The notes: generated by a model not told the origin, from the letters alone. A stretch of DNA of 64,000 nucleotides from Acidimicrobiales bacterium (GCA_016794585.1 JAEUJM010000001.1:186001-250000); one strand, 5' to 3'; positions 46,240 to 56,900 are shown, numbered from the stretch's first letter. Numbers and translations are program-made.

Positions 46240-46968
46240 CTACGAAACGGGGCGCCGCCGCGACCGTTCGACGAGGTCGCCGAACAGGCCGAGCTGCTCG
46301 GGGCGGTGGCGCAGCAGCTCCGGGTGCCACTGGACCGCGAGGAAGTGGTCCGAGCCCTCGAGCTCGATGGCTTCGACCACGCCGTCGGCACTGGTGGCCA
46401 CGGCCCGCACCCCCGGCCCGAGGGTGTCGATGCCCTGGTGGTGGAGCGAGTTGACCTCCGCCTCGCCGTGGCCGAGCAGCGCCGCGAGGCGGGTGCCCGG
46501 CTCGACGAGCACGGTGTGGGCGGTGTCGTAGGCCAGGTGGTCGGCCTCGTGGCCGTCGAGGTGCTGGGACAGGGTGCCCCCGAAGACGACGTTGGCGACC
46601 TGGAGACCCCGGCAGATGCCGAGGGTGGGGATCCCCCGGTCGACCACCATGCGCATCAGCTGGTGGTCCCAGGCGTCGCGCTCGGCGTCGGTGTACTTCG
46701 TGCGCTCGTCGGCGACGGCGCCGTAGGCAGCGGGATGGACGTCGCCACCACCGGTGAGCACCACGCCGTCCACGAGGTCGAGCAGGGCGGTGAAGACCTC
46801 CTGGCCGGCGTCGGACTCGTCGTTGAGGGGGAGGAGGATGGGGAGGCCACCGGCATCGATCACCGACCGCACGTAGTCGTGGGAGTAGGTGTCGCACCGC
46901 TCGGCGACGCCCTCGTAGTCGACGTCGCGGGGCCAGGACGTGATCCCGATGCGGGGGCGGCTGGACAT
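46240..46968 (-). CDS. Class I glutamine amidotransferase-like hydrolase (gamma-glutamyl-GABA hydrolase family)
   Basis: 242 residues from ATG 46968; TAGCGT 8 nt upstream. PuuD-type fold: GITSWPRDVDY, the pocket VVLTGGGDVHPAAYG, the nucleophile elbow GICRGLQVANVVFGG and the catalytic His-Pro-Glu in VQWHPELL. Family members remove gamma-glutamyl groups, for example in polyamine breakdown. The natural substrate is unknown; no polyamine genes are near. It ends 9 nt before the DUF6159 start. Confidence 0.85.
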   Translation of the reverse strand: MSSRPRIGITSWPRDVDYEGVAERCDTYSHDYVRSVIDAGGLPILLPLNDESDAGQEVFTALLDLVDGVVLTGGGDVHPAAYGAVADERTKYTDAERDAWDHQLMRMVVDRGIPTLGICRGLQVANVVFGGTLSQHLDGHEADHLAYDTAHTVLVEPGTRLAALLGHGEAEVNSLHHQGIDTLGPGVRAVATSADGVVEAIELEGSDHFLAVQWHPELLRHRPEQLGLFGDLVERSRRRPVS

Positions 46969-47020
46969 CGGGGCGGACGCTACCGCCCGGGATGCGTCCC
47001 CGCCCGGGCCGACGACGCGA

Positions 47021-47059
47021 ACGGACCGGCCCCGGGGCGATGTGGGGCCGGCCCGTCCG
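47021..47059. terminator. GC-rich hairpin
   Basis: ACGGACCGGCCCC (47021-47033) pairs with GGGGCCGGCCCGTCCG (47044-47059) with one bulge; downstream of the minus-strand gene at 47097. Terminator-like. Confidence 0.45.
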
Positions 47060-47096
47060 CTGCGGGGCCCGGCGAGGCCCTGGCGGCTGATGCGGT

Positions 47097-47561
47097 TCAG
47101 GCGGCCAGCAGGTCGAGGACCGGCGCGTTGTACTCGGCCGTGGAGCCGGGCATCTTGCCCGACTCGATGTTGATGGCCCCCTGGCCGGCGAGCTCGACCT
47201 GGTAGGTGTTGCTCATGGCGCCGACCTTGACGGGGGTGCGATGCACGTGCACCTGGTCCCGGTCCCAGACCCGCAGGGGGGCCTTGACCTTGATGCTCGT
47301 GCCCTTGGGCTTGTAGTCGAACACGTAGACCCGGTCGGCGGTGACCGCGACCACGAAGCTCTGGGGCAGGTTGTCGGCCTTGCCCTTGTCGAACCCTCGC
47401 TTGATCAGGCCGGCGAGCGGGGAGACCTGGCCGAGGCCGAACGAGCCCATCGTCCCGGCCCGGGAGAACACGCCGACGGCGAGCAGCTCGCCCTCCACGT
47501 GGGGAGCCACCTCCATCATCCAGCGCTCGCGGTACGCCTCGTACTTGTCGGTGCGGGCCAT
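47097..47561 (-). CDS. Conserved-looking cytosolic protein, function unknown
   Basis: 154 residues from ATG 47561 with GGAGG about 9 nt upstream. It has an AEGEL-like N-terminal block (EGELLAVGVFSRAGTMGSFGLGQVSPLAGLI) then a beta-rich region (FVVAVTADRVYVFDYKPKGTSIKVKAPLRVWDRDQVHVH). Resembles PH-domain-like actinobacterial proteins only in overall pattern. It starts 1 nt past the stop of the small membrane gene upstream, so it is in the same operon as the TGAGTAG-controlled gene. Confidence 0.55.
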   Translation of the reverse strand: MARTDKYEAYRERWMMEVAPHVEGELLAVGVFSRAGTMGSFGLGQVSPLAGLIKRGFDKGKADNLPQSFVVAVTADRVYVFDYKPKGTSIKVKAPLRVWDRDQVHVHRTPVKVGAMSNTYQVELAGQGAINIESGKMPGSTAEYNAPVLDLLAA

Positions 47562-47562
47562 G

Positions 47563-47826
47563 TCAGTGCCTCCACTCGTTCTCGGCACGCTGCTCGCGCA
47601 GGCCGTTGACCCCGCCCCACACGAGCATGATGCCGGCGCCACCGCAGAGGTAGCCCAGTGCCCGGGCGAGGAAGAAGGGGGTGGTCATCCAGAGCGCGGC
47701 GAACACGCCGCACAGCAGGAGCAGCCCGACGCCGGCGACGAGCGCCGGTCCGGGGCGGTTGTACCAGGCCACCGAGGCGGCGGCCGGGCTGGTGGTGGCC
47801 GGGGTTGTGGTGATCGGTGTGTCCAT
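47563..47826 (-). CDS. Small two-helix membrane protein
   Basis: 87 residues from ATG 47826; an in-frame ATG at 47862 lies inside the TGAGTAG palindrome and is less likely. A Thr/Pro-rich N-terminus, then two helices (ALVAGVGLLLLCGVFAALW and ARALGYLCGGAGIMLVWGG) and a basic-acidic tail. No family recognised. The TGAGTAG palindrome ends 35 nt before the start. Confidence 0.55.
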   Translation of the reverse strand: MDTPITTTPATTSPAAASVAWYNRPGPALVAGVGLLLLCGVFAALWMTTPFFLARALGYLCGGAGIMLVWGGVNGLREQRAENEWRH

Positions 47827-47861
47827 GTGCCCAGAGGACCACCGCCGACCCCCGCGGGTCA

Positions 47862-47908
47862 TGAGTAGGACCTACTCAACTCGCGCGGGCGGGACGGTCA
47901 CCTACTCA
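47862..47908 (-). promoter_or_regulatory. TGAGTAG palindrome plus half-site
   Basis: Perfect palindrome TGAGTAG-gac-CTACTCA (47862-47878) and, 30 nt further upstream of the minus gene, a half-site CTACTCA (47902-47908). The arrangement mirrors the site at 20116-20164. It lies 35 nt before ATG 47826; the arsR gene is on the other side. Confidence 0.55.
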
Positions 47909-47926
47909 ACGCAGCCCGTACATGCC

Positions 47927-47963
47927 TTGACGAGCATATTCCTGATAAAGCATACTGCTTGCC
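47927..47963 (+). promoter_or_regulatory. Promoter of the ArsR/SRPBCC operon
   Basis: -35 TTGACG at 47927-47932, 18-nt spacer, -10 CATACT at 47951-47956, then 7 nt to the ATG. The spacer is AT-rich and contains repeated GCATA, possibly the ArsR operator. Short leader, likely leaderless. Confidence 0.5.
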
Positions 47964-48284
47964 ATGGTGGCTGCGATCGAAGCGTTGGCCGAGCCCCAGC
48001 GGCGGCGCATCCTCGATGCGCTGGTCGATGGCGAGCGCGTGGTCGGCGACCTGGCGACTGAGCTCGGCCTCGCACAACCCAGCGTGTCGAAGCACCTCCG
48101 GGTGCTGAAGGAGTCGGGGCTGGTGCGGGTGCGGGCGGAGGCGCAGCGGCGCTGGTACCGGGTGGACGTGGGGCCGCTGGTCGAGCTCGACGCCTGGCTC
48201 GAGCCCTACCGTCGCATCTGGTCCGACCGGCTGGACGCCCTCGAACGCCGCCTCGACGAGATGGACGACCCGGAGGAACCATGA
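47964..48284 (+). CDS. ArsR-family transcriptional regulator
   Basis: 106 residues from ATG 47964. Winged-helix regulator: LAEPQRRRILDALVDGERVVGDLATELGLAQPSVSKHLRVLKESGLVRVRAEAQRRWYRV is the ArsR/SmtB helix-turn-helix and wing. There is no metal-binding Cys pair, so it may sense something else. It overlaps the SRPBCC gene by 4 nt, the standard pairing of these two families. Confidence 0.85.
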   Translation: MVAAIEALAEPQRRRILDALVDGERVVGDLATELGLAQPSVSKHLRVLKESGLVRVRAEAQRRWYRVDVGPLVELDAWLEPYRRIWSDRLDALERRLDEMDDPEEP

Positions 48285-48823
48285 CCGACCCGACTGCACC
48301 GATCGCCACCGTGCTGAACGACGAGGGCCGCCTCGGTCTGCAGTACACCCGCCGCCTCGCCCACCCGCCTGAGAAGGTGTGGCGGGCGCTCACCGAGTCC
48401 GAGCACCTGGTGCACTGGATGCCATGCGACATCGTGGGCGAGCGGCGTGCGGGGGCGACGCTCGAGCTGCCGTTCTGGCCGTCGGTCGTGGAGCAGTACC
48501 CCGACGACACCCCCCTGTTGCGGGGCGAGATCCTCGACTGGGACCCGCCCCGCCGCTTCCATTGGACGTGGGACGGCGACGTGCTGCTCTGGGAGCTGCA
48601 TCCCACCGACGGCGGCACCGTCCTCACCTTCACCACGTGGTTGGGCAGTGAGGATCCGAAGGTCGTGACCGGCGCCGGCGCCGGCTACCACGTGTGCCTC
48701 GACCTGTTGGCGGCGCTGCTCGACGGCTCGCCCGTCGAACAGGGCATCGCGTCCGCCGACACGACGGAGTGGGAGCGCCGCTACGGCGCCGCCGTCGAGG
48801 CGGCCGCGTCGCCGAGGCGGTGA
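48281..48823 (+). CDS. SRPBCC / AHSA1-type ligand-binding protein
   Basis: 180 residues from ATG 48281. START-like SRPBCC fold: LQYTRRLAHPPEKVWRALTESEHLVHWMPCDIVGERRAGATLELPF and the later GTVLTFTTWLGSEDP. Proteins of this family bind hydrophobic ligands; paired with ArsR they often act as effector partners. Ligand unknown. About 340 nt of structured intergenic follows. Confidence 0.78.
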   Translation: MTDPTAPIATVLNDEGRLGLQYTRRLAHPPEKVWRALTESEHLVHWMPCDIVGERRAGATLELPFWPSVVEQYPDDTPLLRGEILDWDPPRRFHWTWDGDVLLWELHPTDGGTVLTFTTWLGSEDPKVVTGAGAGYHVCLDLLAALLDGSPVEQGIASADTTEWERRYGAAVEAAASPRR

Positions 48824-49164
48824 CCGCGAGCCGCGGGTCGGGCCGGCGGCAGCCTCGGATCCGCGGATGCTCCGCGGTGAACCCTGACGGGGTGCCGCGG
48901 TACCCCGGGTGGCGACCCACCCGAAGAGGTCGCGGCGTGACCCCGGGGAGCCCCGGGGGTCGGCCGCTGTGGGGGCCGGGATTCAGGCCGGTGATCGTGT
49001 ACTGAGCCTTACCGGGCGCGACCGCCCCCGCTCGGGTACGCCGGTCGCCGAGCTCGACGAGAGCGCCCAGGCGCCCCCGATGGCCGGCGCGCCGCCGTTG
49101 CGGGTGGGGTCCGTACCTCGGGCGGGTCGTCGTCGCTGTCACAGGGCCGCGGTAGGTTCGGCCC
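48824..49164. other. Intergenic cluster of consecutive hairpins before herA
   Basis: Several back-to-back inverted repeats: CCGCGGA/TCCGCGG (48861-48877), CGGGGT/ACCCCG (48888-48907), CGGGTGG/CCACCCG (48906-48923), GACCCCGGGG with CCCCGGGGGTC (48939-48961) and GCGACCG/CGGTCGC (49018-49048). No ORF is supported. The first may terminate the SRPBCC gene; the rest are unexplained. TAGGTT lies 6 nt before herA GTG 49165. Confidence 0.4.
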
Positions 49165-50862
<1,698 letters not shown>

Positions 50863-50869
50863 GGTCGGC

Positions 50870-52009
50870 GTGAAGATCCTGCACACGTCCGACTGGCACG
50901 TCGGCAAGACCATCCGCGGCCGCAGCCGGGCCGACGAGCACGAGGCCGTCCTCGCCGAGATCGTGGGCATCGCCGACGCGGAGGCCGTCGACCTGGTGCT
51001 CGTGGCGGGCGACCTCTTCGACAGCGCCGCCCCGCCACCCGACGCCGAGCAGATCGTGTACCGCACCCTGCTCGAGCTGACCGGAGGCGGTGAGCGCCCC
51101 GTGGTCGTGATCGCCGGCAACCACGACAACGCCCGTCGCTTCGCCGCTGTGGCTCCCCTCCTCGCCGGGGTCGGGGTGCAAGTGGTGCCCATGCTCACCG
51201 GGCCCGAGGACGGCGGCGTCATCGACGTCGAGGCCGGCGGCCAGACGGCGCGGCTCGCGGTCGTGCCGTTCCCCAGCCAGCGCTACATCGTCACCGCGTC
51301 GGACCTCATGGACCTCGACGCCGACGAGCACGGCGGTCGCTACGCCGAGCGGGTCCGACGGGCCATCGACGTGCTCACCGCCGGGTTCGGCGACGACACC
51401 GTCAACCTCCTGGTGGCCCACCTCATGGTGGTCGGTGGCCTCGCCGGTGGCGGCGAGCGCACCGCCCACCTCTTCGACGACTACAGCGTCCCGGCCACCG
51501 CCTTCCCGTCGAGCACCCACTACGTCGCCCTCGGCCACCTGCACCGCCAGCAGTCCCTGCCCGGCCCCTGCCCGGCCTGGTACTGCGGGTCCCCCCTCCA
51601 GCTCGACTTCGGCGAGACCCGCGACGACAAGGCGGTGCTCGTCGTCGAGGCCGCGCCGGGCCGGCCCGCCGAAGTGCGCTCGGTCCCGCTCACGGCGGGA
51701 CGGCGCCTGCGCACCCTCGAGGGCAGCCTCGTCGCGCTGCAGGCCCTCGTGGGCACCACCGGCGACGACCACCTGCGCGTGCGGGTCGACGAGCCCGCTC
51801 GTCCCGGCCTCGCCGACGAGGTGCGCGCGCTGTTCCCCGACGCGGTCGAGGTGGCCGTCGTGCGCCCCGAGGTCGAGCGCCGGGAGCGGGCCGAACGGGC
51901 CGGCAAGTCGCCCCAGGAGCTGTTCGACGTCTACCTCGCCGAGCGGGACGAGTCCGACCCGGGTCTCTCGGCCCTGTTCGCCGAGCTCCTCGAGCAGGCC
52001 ACCGACTGA
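50870..52009 (+). CDS. sbcD: SbcD / Mre11-type exonuclease
   Basis: 379 residues from GTG 50870, 7 nt after the herA stop. Calcineurin-like phosphoesterase: MKILHTSDWHVGKTI, VLVAGDLFDSAAP, VVIAGNHDNARRF and YVALGHLHRQQ carry the metal-binding His and Asp residues. The capping domain and C-terminal SbcD tail (YLAERDESDPGLSALFAELLEQATD) are present. With SbcC it cuts DNA ends and hairpins. Overlaps SbcC (TGATG). Confidence 0.92.
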   Translation: MKILHTSDWHVGKTIRGRSRADEHEAVLAEIVGIADAEAVDLVLVAGDLFDSAAPPPDAEQIVYRTLLELTGGGERPVVVIAGNHDNARRFAAVAPLLAGVGVQVVPMLTGPEDGGVIDVEAGGQTARLAVVPFPSQRYIVTASDLMDLDADEHGGRYAERVRRAIDVLTAGFGDDTVNLLVAHLMVVGGLAGGGERTAHLFDDYSVPATAFPSSTHYVALGHLHRQQSLPGPCPAWYCGSPLQLDFGETRDDKAVLVVEAAPGRPAEVRSVPLTAGRRLRTLEGSLVALQALVGTTGDDHLRVRVDEPARPGLADEVRALFPDAVEVAVVRPEVERRERAERAGKSPQELFDVYLAERDESDPGLSALFAELLEQATD

Positions 52010-54417
52010 TGCGCCCGATCGAGCTGGAGGTCGAGGGCTTCACCGCCTTCCGCGAGCGAACCACCGTGGACTTCCGAGACGCCGAGGTCTTCGCCCTCTC
52101 GGGCCCCACCGGCGCCGGCAAGTCCAGCGTCATCGACGCCATCACGTTCTCGCTCTACGGCTCGGTCGCCCGGTACGGCGACCGCCGCCTCGTCAGCCCG
52201 CTCATCAGCCAGGGCAAGGTCGAGGCCCGGGTGCGCCTCGACTTCGCCGTGGGCGACCAGCGCTACCGGGTGGCGCGGGTGGTGCGGGCCACCGGGGCCA
52301 AGGGCGCCACGACGAAGGAGGCGCGCCTCGAGCGCCTCGACGGGGACGGGCCCGACCGCCAGGCGGTCGAGACCCTCGCCGGCGACGCCGACGGGGTGAG
52401 CGAGGCCGTCGGCGCACTGCTGGGCCTCACCTTCGAGCACTTCAACACCTGTGTGGTGTTGCCCCAGGGCGAGTTCGCCCGGTTTCTGCACGAGAAGCCG
52501 GCCGACCGCCAGGACCTGCTGGTCGAGCTCCTCGGCCTCGGCGTGTACGACCGCATGCGCGAGCTGGCCAACCAGCGGGCCAGCAAGGCCAAGACCGAGG
52601 GCGAGCTGCTCGACCGCCAGCTCGCCGACCTGGCCGACGCCACGCCGGCGGCCCGCAAGGAGCTCGCCGGTCGGGTCAAGCTGCTCGCCAACCTCAAGAG
52701 CGCCATCGAGGAGGCCCAGCCCGAGCTCGACCGCCTCGCGGCGGAGGCCACCGCCGCCCGCGAGCAGACGTCGGTCCTCGCCGACCAGGTGGTGCTGCTC
52801 GCCGGACTGGCCGTGCCCGTCGACGTCGACGAGATGGGCGGCCGCCTCAAGGCTCTGGGCGACGAGGTCGACCGTCAGCGACGCGTGGCCGAGGCCGCCG
52901 CGCTCGTGCTCGAGCAGGCCGAGGCCGCCCACGACCCGAGCGTCGACAAGAGCACCCTCGAGGTGGCCGTGCGCGACCTCGCCGACCGCGACGCCGTGGC
53001 CGCCCGGCTGCTGGCCGGAGAGGCCAAGCAGGTCGAGGTCCGCACCGCCGAAGGCGAGGCCCGTGAGGCGGTCGCGGCCACGGCCGCGGCCCGCGACGCC
53101 GCCGAGGCCGCCCTCGACGCGGCCCAGCGGGCCGATCTCGCCCAGGCCCTCGTCCCCACCCTGGTGGTGGGCGAGCCTTGTCCGGTCTGCGAGCAGCCCG
53201 TCGGCCACCTCCCCGAGCACACCTCGCAGTCGCTGGCCGACGCCCGCGCCGAGCGCTCGGCCGCCGTCGCCGCCGCCGAGGCGGCCGTCGCCCGCCAGGC
53301 CGAGGCGCAGCGCGAGCTCGACCGTGTCGAGGCCAAGCTGGCCGGCGTCCGCGAACAGCTGGCCGAGCTCGACGAGCGGGTCCAGGGCCAGCCGCCGTTG
53401 GCCACGGTCAAGGCCCAGCTCGAGGCCCTCGTCCGCGCCGAGCGGGACGTCGTCAACGCCCGGGCGGCGGACCGGGAGGCCCGGGCCGACCTCGATCGCC
53501 TGACCGCGAGCCAGGAGCGTCTCGCCGGGCGCGAGCGGGAGCTGCGGCGCAGCTTCGACGAGCAGCGCGACGCCCTGTCCGTCCTCGGCCCGCCTGTGGC
53601 CGTTGGCGAGCGCCTCACCGACGACTGGGCCGCGCTCGTGGCCTGGGCGGACGAGCAGCGCCCGCTCCTCGAGGAGCAGGTCACCGCCGCCGAGGCCACG
53701 GCAGCCGCCGCCGACGAGGCTCGCGCCGCGCTCGTCACCAAGATCGACGACTTCTGCCAGAGCGTGGCCATCGAGCTGGCCGGCCGCGAGCCGCTCATGG
53801 TGGCGGTCGAGGAGCTCACGAAGTCCGAGGGGCAGCTCTCCGCCCTCGACCTCGCGCTCGAGCGGCGGACCACGCTCGAGGGTGAGCGCGCCGCGGCGGC
53901 CGAGGCCGAGCAGGTGGCCCGCTCGCTGGGTACCCACCTGAAGGCCGACCACTTCGAGCGCTGGATTCTCGACGAGGCCCACGAACGGCTGCTCGACGGT
54001 GCCACCCAGCAGCTCGCCGTCCTCGCCGGCGGGGCCTACTCGCTCACCGTCGACGACCGCCGGCAGTTCGCGGTCGTCGATCACGCCAACGCCGACACGG
54101 TCCGCCTGGCGCGCACCCTCTCGGGGGGCGAGACCTTCCTCGTGTCGCTCGCGCTCGCGCTGGCGCTCGCCGACCAGATCGCCGAGCTCGCCGCCGGCGG
54201 CGCCGTGCGCCTCGAGTCCATCTTCCTCGACGAGGGCTTCGGCAGCCTCGACGCCGACACCCTCGAGACGGTCGCCACCGCCATCGAGGAGCTCGGCGCC
54301 CAGGGCCGGGTCGTCGGCGTGGTCACCCACGTGCGCGAGCTGGCCGAGCGTCTGCCCGTCCGCTTCGAGGTGCGCAAGGGTCCCGGCGGCTCCACCGTCG
54401 ACCGCGTCGCGGTCTAG
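52009..54417 (+). CDS. sbcC: SbcC / Rad50-type ATPase
   Basis: 802 residues from ATG 52009. Walker A GPTGAGKS (32-39), the long coiled coil, a zinc hook CPVC (391-394), signature LSGGETF (about 704-710) and Walker B ESIFLDEGFGSLD (about 736-748). Some bacterial SbcC are near 1000 residues or longer; at 802 the coiled coil is short, closer to archaeal Rad50. It tethers and opens DNA ends together with SbcD. Confidence 0.92.
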   Translation: MRPIELEVEGFTAFRERTTVDFRDAEVFALSGPTGAGKSSVIDAITFSLYGSVARYGDRRLVSPLISQGKVEARVRLDFAVGDQRYRVARVVRATGAKGATTKEARLERLDGDGPDRQAVETLAGDADGVSEAVGALLGLTFEHFNTCVVLPQGEFARFLHEKPADRQDLLVELLGLGVYDRMRELANQRASKAKTEGELLDRQLADLADATPAARKELAGRVKLLANLKSAIEEAQPELDRLAAEATAAREQTSVLADQVVLLAGLAVPVDVDEMGGRLKALGDEVDRQRRVAEAAALVLEQAEAAHDPSVDKSTLEVAVRDLADRDAVAARLLAGEAKQVEVRTAEGEAREAVAATAAARDAAEAALDAAQRADLAQALVPTLVVGEPCPVCEQPVGHLPEHTSQSLADARAERSAAVAAAEAAVARQAEAQRELDRVEAKLAGVREQLAELDERVQGQPPLATVKAQLEALVRAERDVVNARAADREARADLDRLTASQERLAGRERELRRSFDEQRDALSVLGPPVAVGERLTDDWAALVAWADEQRPLLEEQVTAAEATAAAADEARAALVTKIDDFCQSVAIELAGREPLMVAVEELTKSEGQLSALDLALERRTTLEGERAAAAEAEQVARSLGTHLKADHFERWILDEAHERLLDGATQQLAVLAGGAYSLTVDDRRQFAVVDHANADTVRLARTLSGGETFLVSLALALALADQIAELAAGGAVRLESIFLDEGFGSLDADTLETVATAIEELGAQGRVVGVVTHVRELAERLPVRFEVRKGPGGSTVDRVAV

Positions 54418-54429
54418 GCGAGGAGCACC

Positions 54430-55353
54430 GTGCGGTTCGCGATCGAGGGGTGGGCCCCGGAGTACGGCGCGCCCCTCGACCCAGGGGCGCTGGCCGAGCC
54501 CGCCACGCCCGCCGATCTCGGCGTGGAGGTGCCCGTCGAGGAGTGGGCGCCCCGCCCGCCGGCGCCCGACACGGCGCCGCCCGCCTCGGTGCTCTTCGTG
54601 GACGGTGTGCGCCGCATCGACGCCCGGGTGTGGGTCACCGCCGACGACGGTCGAGTGCACCAGGGCATCTGCGCCTCCTACGCGTCGGGAGCCGTGCGCT
54701 CCGACGGGCGAGCGTCCCTCGTGCACCACCGCGTCGAGCGCGGCCTGTTCTGTCCCGCCCGGGAGGCCGAGCCGGTGGTCACCCGCCACGCCACCTTCCC
54801 GTTGCGGCCCGTCGCCGGCGACGACCTCGAGCAGCTGTCGCTCTCGCTCCAGCGCTGCATGGGCGACCTCGAGGCAGAGGTGGCCACCGAGGTGGCCGGG
54901 GGCGCCGACCTCGTGGTGATCGACGGCCCCCTCAGGCACGGCGGCGCCCTTCCCGCCGCGGTGGGCTACATCAAGACCCACCACGTCAGCTACCTGCCGG
55001 TCGAGCTCGACCAGGTGGTCGGCGCGCTGCGCCCTGGCGAGCGCACGCCCCTCTTCGTCACCACCAGCCTGCGTTGGTCCCGCTACTCGTGGTACCTCCG
55101 CCTCCCCGGGGCCGCGGGCCACCCATGGGCCGGGGTGGTCCGGTGCGAGGTGGCCGGCGAGGGCACTGTCGCCGACGCGGCCGCGGTGGCGGACCAGGTG
55201 GCGGCCACGCTGCCGCGCTTCGCGTCCCAGGCCCACAAGGACCCCCGCGCCCCGCAGAACCTGCACCCCATCGCCGGCCTCGAGCGAGAGCTCCGCCGGC
55301 GCCTCGGCGACCCCGCCCTGATCTACCGCGGCCTGCGGCTCGCGGCGGGCTAG
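54430..55353 (+). CDS. nurA: NurA-like nuclease
   Basis: 307 residues from GTG 54430, 12 nt after SbcC with GGAG upstream. NurA signatures: SVLFVDGVRRIDARVW (Asp58, motif I of the 5'-3' nuclease), LVVIDGPLRHGG (second acidic motif, about 160-171) and GYIKTHHVSYL (lysine motif). Sequence identity to known NurA cannot be measured here, so the call rests on motifs and the herA-mre11-rad50 context. It would resect DNA ends driven by HerA. Its stop overlaps the stop of the convergent gene. Confidence 0.62.
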   Translation: MRFAIEGWAPEYGAPLDPGALAEPATPADLGVEVPVEEWAPRPPAPDTAPPASVLFVDGVRRIDARVWVTADDGRVHQGICASYASGAVRSDGRASLVHHRVERGLFCPAREAEPVVTRHATFPLRPVAGDDLEQLSLSLQRCMGDLEAEVATEVAGGADLVVIDGPLRHGGALPAAVGYIKTHHVSYLPVELDQVVGALRPGERTPLFVTTSLRWSRYSWYLRLPGAAGHPWAGVVRCEVAGEGTVADAAAVADQVAATLPRFASQAHKDPRAPQNLHPIAGLERELRRRLGDPALIYRGLRLAAG

Positions 55354-56252
55354 GCGGCGAACACGCCGGCGCCGACGAGGACGTCGGCGGCGGTCCGGTC
55401 GTCGCCCTCGACCCGGTGGGCGAGCTCGGCGGGGGCGAGGCGCTGTGCGGCGAGCCGGCAGAAGTCGACCACGTCGGCGGTGATGGTGGCGTCGGGATGG
55501 CCGGCCGTCCCGCCGAGGGTGAGGGCCTGCACGAACTCGCCGCCGCCGGCGCCGGTCAGCACGACCCGCACCGTGCGGCCGGGATCGTCGATGCCGGCCA
55601 GCAGGAGCCCGAGGGGGAGTGCGCCGACCGCGAGCGAGGACATGAAGGCCAGGTGGCGGGGCGCCGGGGCCACGAGCGGTCGGCCGGTGGCGCGTCGGAT
55701 GTCGTCGCTGTGGGTCCACACCTCGAACACCCGCGCCCCGAGCACCGACCGCAGCGAGAAGTCGTAGCCGTGGAACGTCACCCGACGGTCGAGCGCAGCC
55801 TCGTCGAGTCGGGTGAGGTCGCTGAGGTGGGTGACGTCGGCGTCGACCCGGGCCCACCACTCGGCCACCACCTCGTCGGGGGGTCGCCGGGCCTGCGCGG
55901 CGACGGTGGGCAGGGTGAGGCCGCGGTGGTCGTGGTCCAGTCCGGCCGGGGTCACGAAGGCCGTGAGCCCGGGCGGTGGGGCGATGTCCAGGACGGCGGC
56001 CGTGTAGCCCTCGATGGCCAGCAGGTGGCCGACCAGCTCGGCGACCGTGAAGCCGGCGAGGGTGGGGGCATCCCACTCGCCCGGTCCGAGCTCGAGGAGC
56101 AGGGCGGAGAGCTCGTCCATCTGGGCGCGGTAGGCCGACACCGGGAGGGGCTCGGACGAGGCCACCTCACCGGGGGCACGACGGGCGAACGCAGCCGCGA
56201 AGGTGCGGATCGCTTGCTCGGGCGGCGGCGCCGGCCCGTCGGTCAGTTCCAC
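55350..56252 (-). CDS. Mycothiol-dependent maleylpyruvate isomerase-fold (MDMPI N-terminal) protein
   Basis: 300 residues from GTG 56252, which overlaps the ECF sigma stop by 10 nt. Core DinB-like/MDMPI fold: WDAPTLAGFTVAELVGHLLAIEGYTAAVLD (with the His of the metal site), then FSLRSVLGARVFEVWTHSDDIRRATGRPL. The C-terminal third is the usual small second domain. Family members bind a metal and sometimes mycothiol; many are of unknown function. Tight coupling to a sigma factor is seen in some actinobacteria and suggests a regulatory partner. Confidence 0.75.
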   Translation of the reverse strand: MELTDGPAPPPEQAIRTFAAAFARRAPGEVASSEPLPVSAYRAQMDELSALLLELGPGEWDAPTLAGFTVAELVGHLLAIEGYTAAVLDIAPPPGLTAFVTPAGLDHDHRGLTLPTVAAQARRPPDEVVAEWWARVDADVTHLSDLTRLDEAALDRRVTFHGYDFSLRSVLGARVFEVWTHSDDIRRATGRPLVAPAPRHLAFMSSLAVGALPLGLLLAGIDDPGRTVRVVLTGAGGGEFVQALTLGGTAGHPDATITADVVDFCRLAAQRLAPAELAHRVEGDDRTAADVLVGAGVFAA

Positions 56253-56839
56253 TGGGTGATCCCTTCGGGTCCGAGGGCGACGGCCAGTCGCTTCATGGCC
56301 AGGCGCAACCGGGACTTGGCGGTGCCCTCGGGGATGCCGAGGGTGGCGGCGACCTCGACGTAGGTCTGGCCACCGAAGTAGGCCAGCTCGACGGCTCGCC
56401 GCTGGTCGTCGGGAAGTGCGGCGACGGCGCGACGCACCTGCTCGGCCAGCAGGCGGCCGGTTGCGGCATCGGCGGTGTCGGGCCCCGGGGGCGTGGGTGC
56501 CACGGTGGCCCGGCGGGCTTCGTAGCGCCGGGCGGTCGCCTCGCGTCGCACCCGGTCGACCGAGCGACGGTGCGTGAGCACCCCCAGCCACGAGCGCAGC
56601 GAGCCCCGCTCGGGGTCGAAGGCGTGCGGTCGCTCCCACAGGCTGACGAACACCTCCTGGGTGACGTCGTCGGCGAGGCTGGCGCTCGCCGTCACCCGCC
56701 GGGCGAGGCCGTTGACGTAGCCCGCGAAGCGGTCGTAGATCTCGACCAGCGCGGTCTCGTCGCCGGCGATGAGCCGACCGCTGAGCCCGGCGTCCGTGTC
56801 GCCCACCGCGGGACGCGCCATCGCCGTGATCGTAGCCAT
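56243..56839 (-). CDS. ECF-family RNA polymerase sigma factor
   Basis: 198 residues from ATG 56839, chosen over ATG 56821 because AGAGG sits about 5 nt upstream. Sigma region 2: LVEIYDRFAGYVNGLARRVTASASLADDVTQEVFVSLWERPHAFDPERGSLRSWL; region 4: VAALPDDQRRAVELAYFGGQTYVEVAATLGIPEGTAKSRLRLAMKRL. No anti-sigma zinc domain gene follows; the next gene is the MDMPI-fold protein. The nfuA gene is divergent, 61 nt away. Confidence 0.9.
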   Translation of the reverse strand: MATITAMARPAVGDTDAGLSGRLIAGDETALVEIYDRFAGYVNGLARRVTASASLADDVTQEVFVSLWERPHAFDPERGSLRSWLGVLTHRRSVDRVRREATARRYEARRATVAPTPPGPDTADAATGRLLAEQVRRAVAALPDDQRRAVELAYFGGQTYVEVAATLGIPEGTAKSRLRLAMKRLAVALGPEGITQWN

Positions 56840-56900
56840 CACCGCCTCTTCGGCTCCCACCCCCGTGCCGGATGACCCGACCGCCCCTAGCCTGGCGGGA

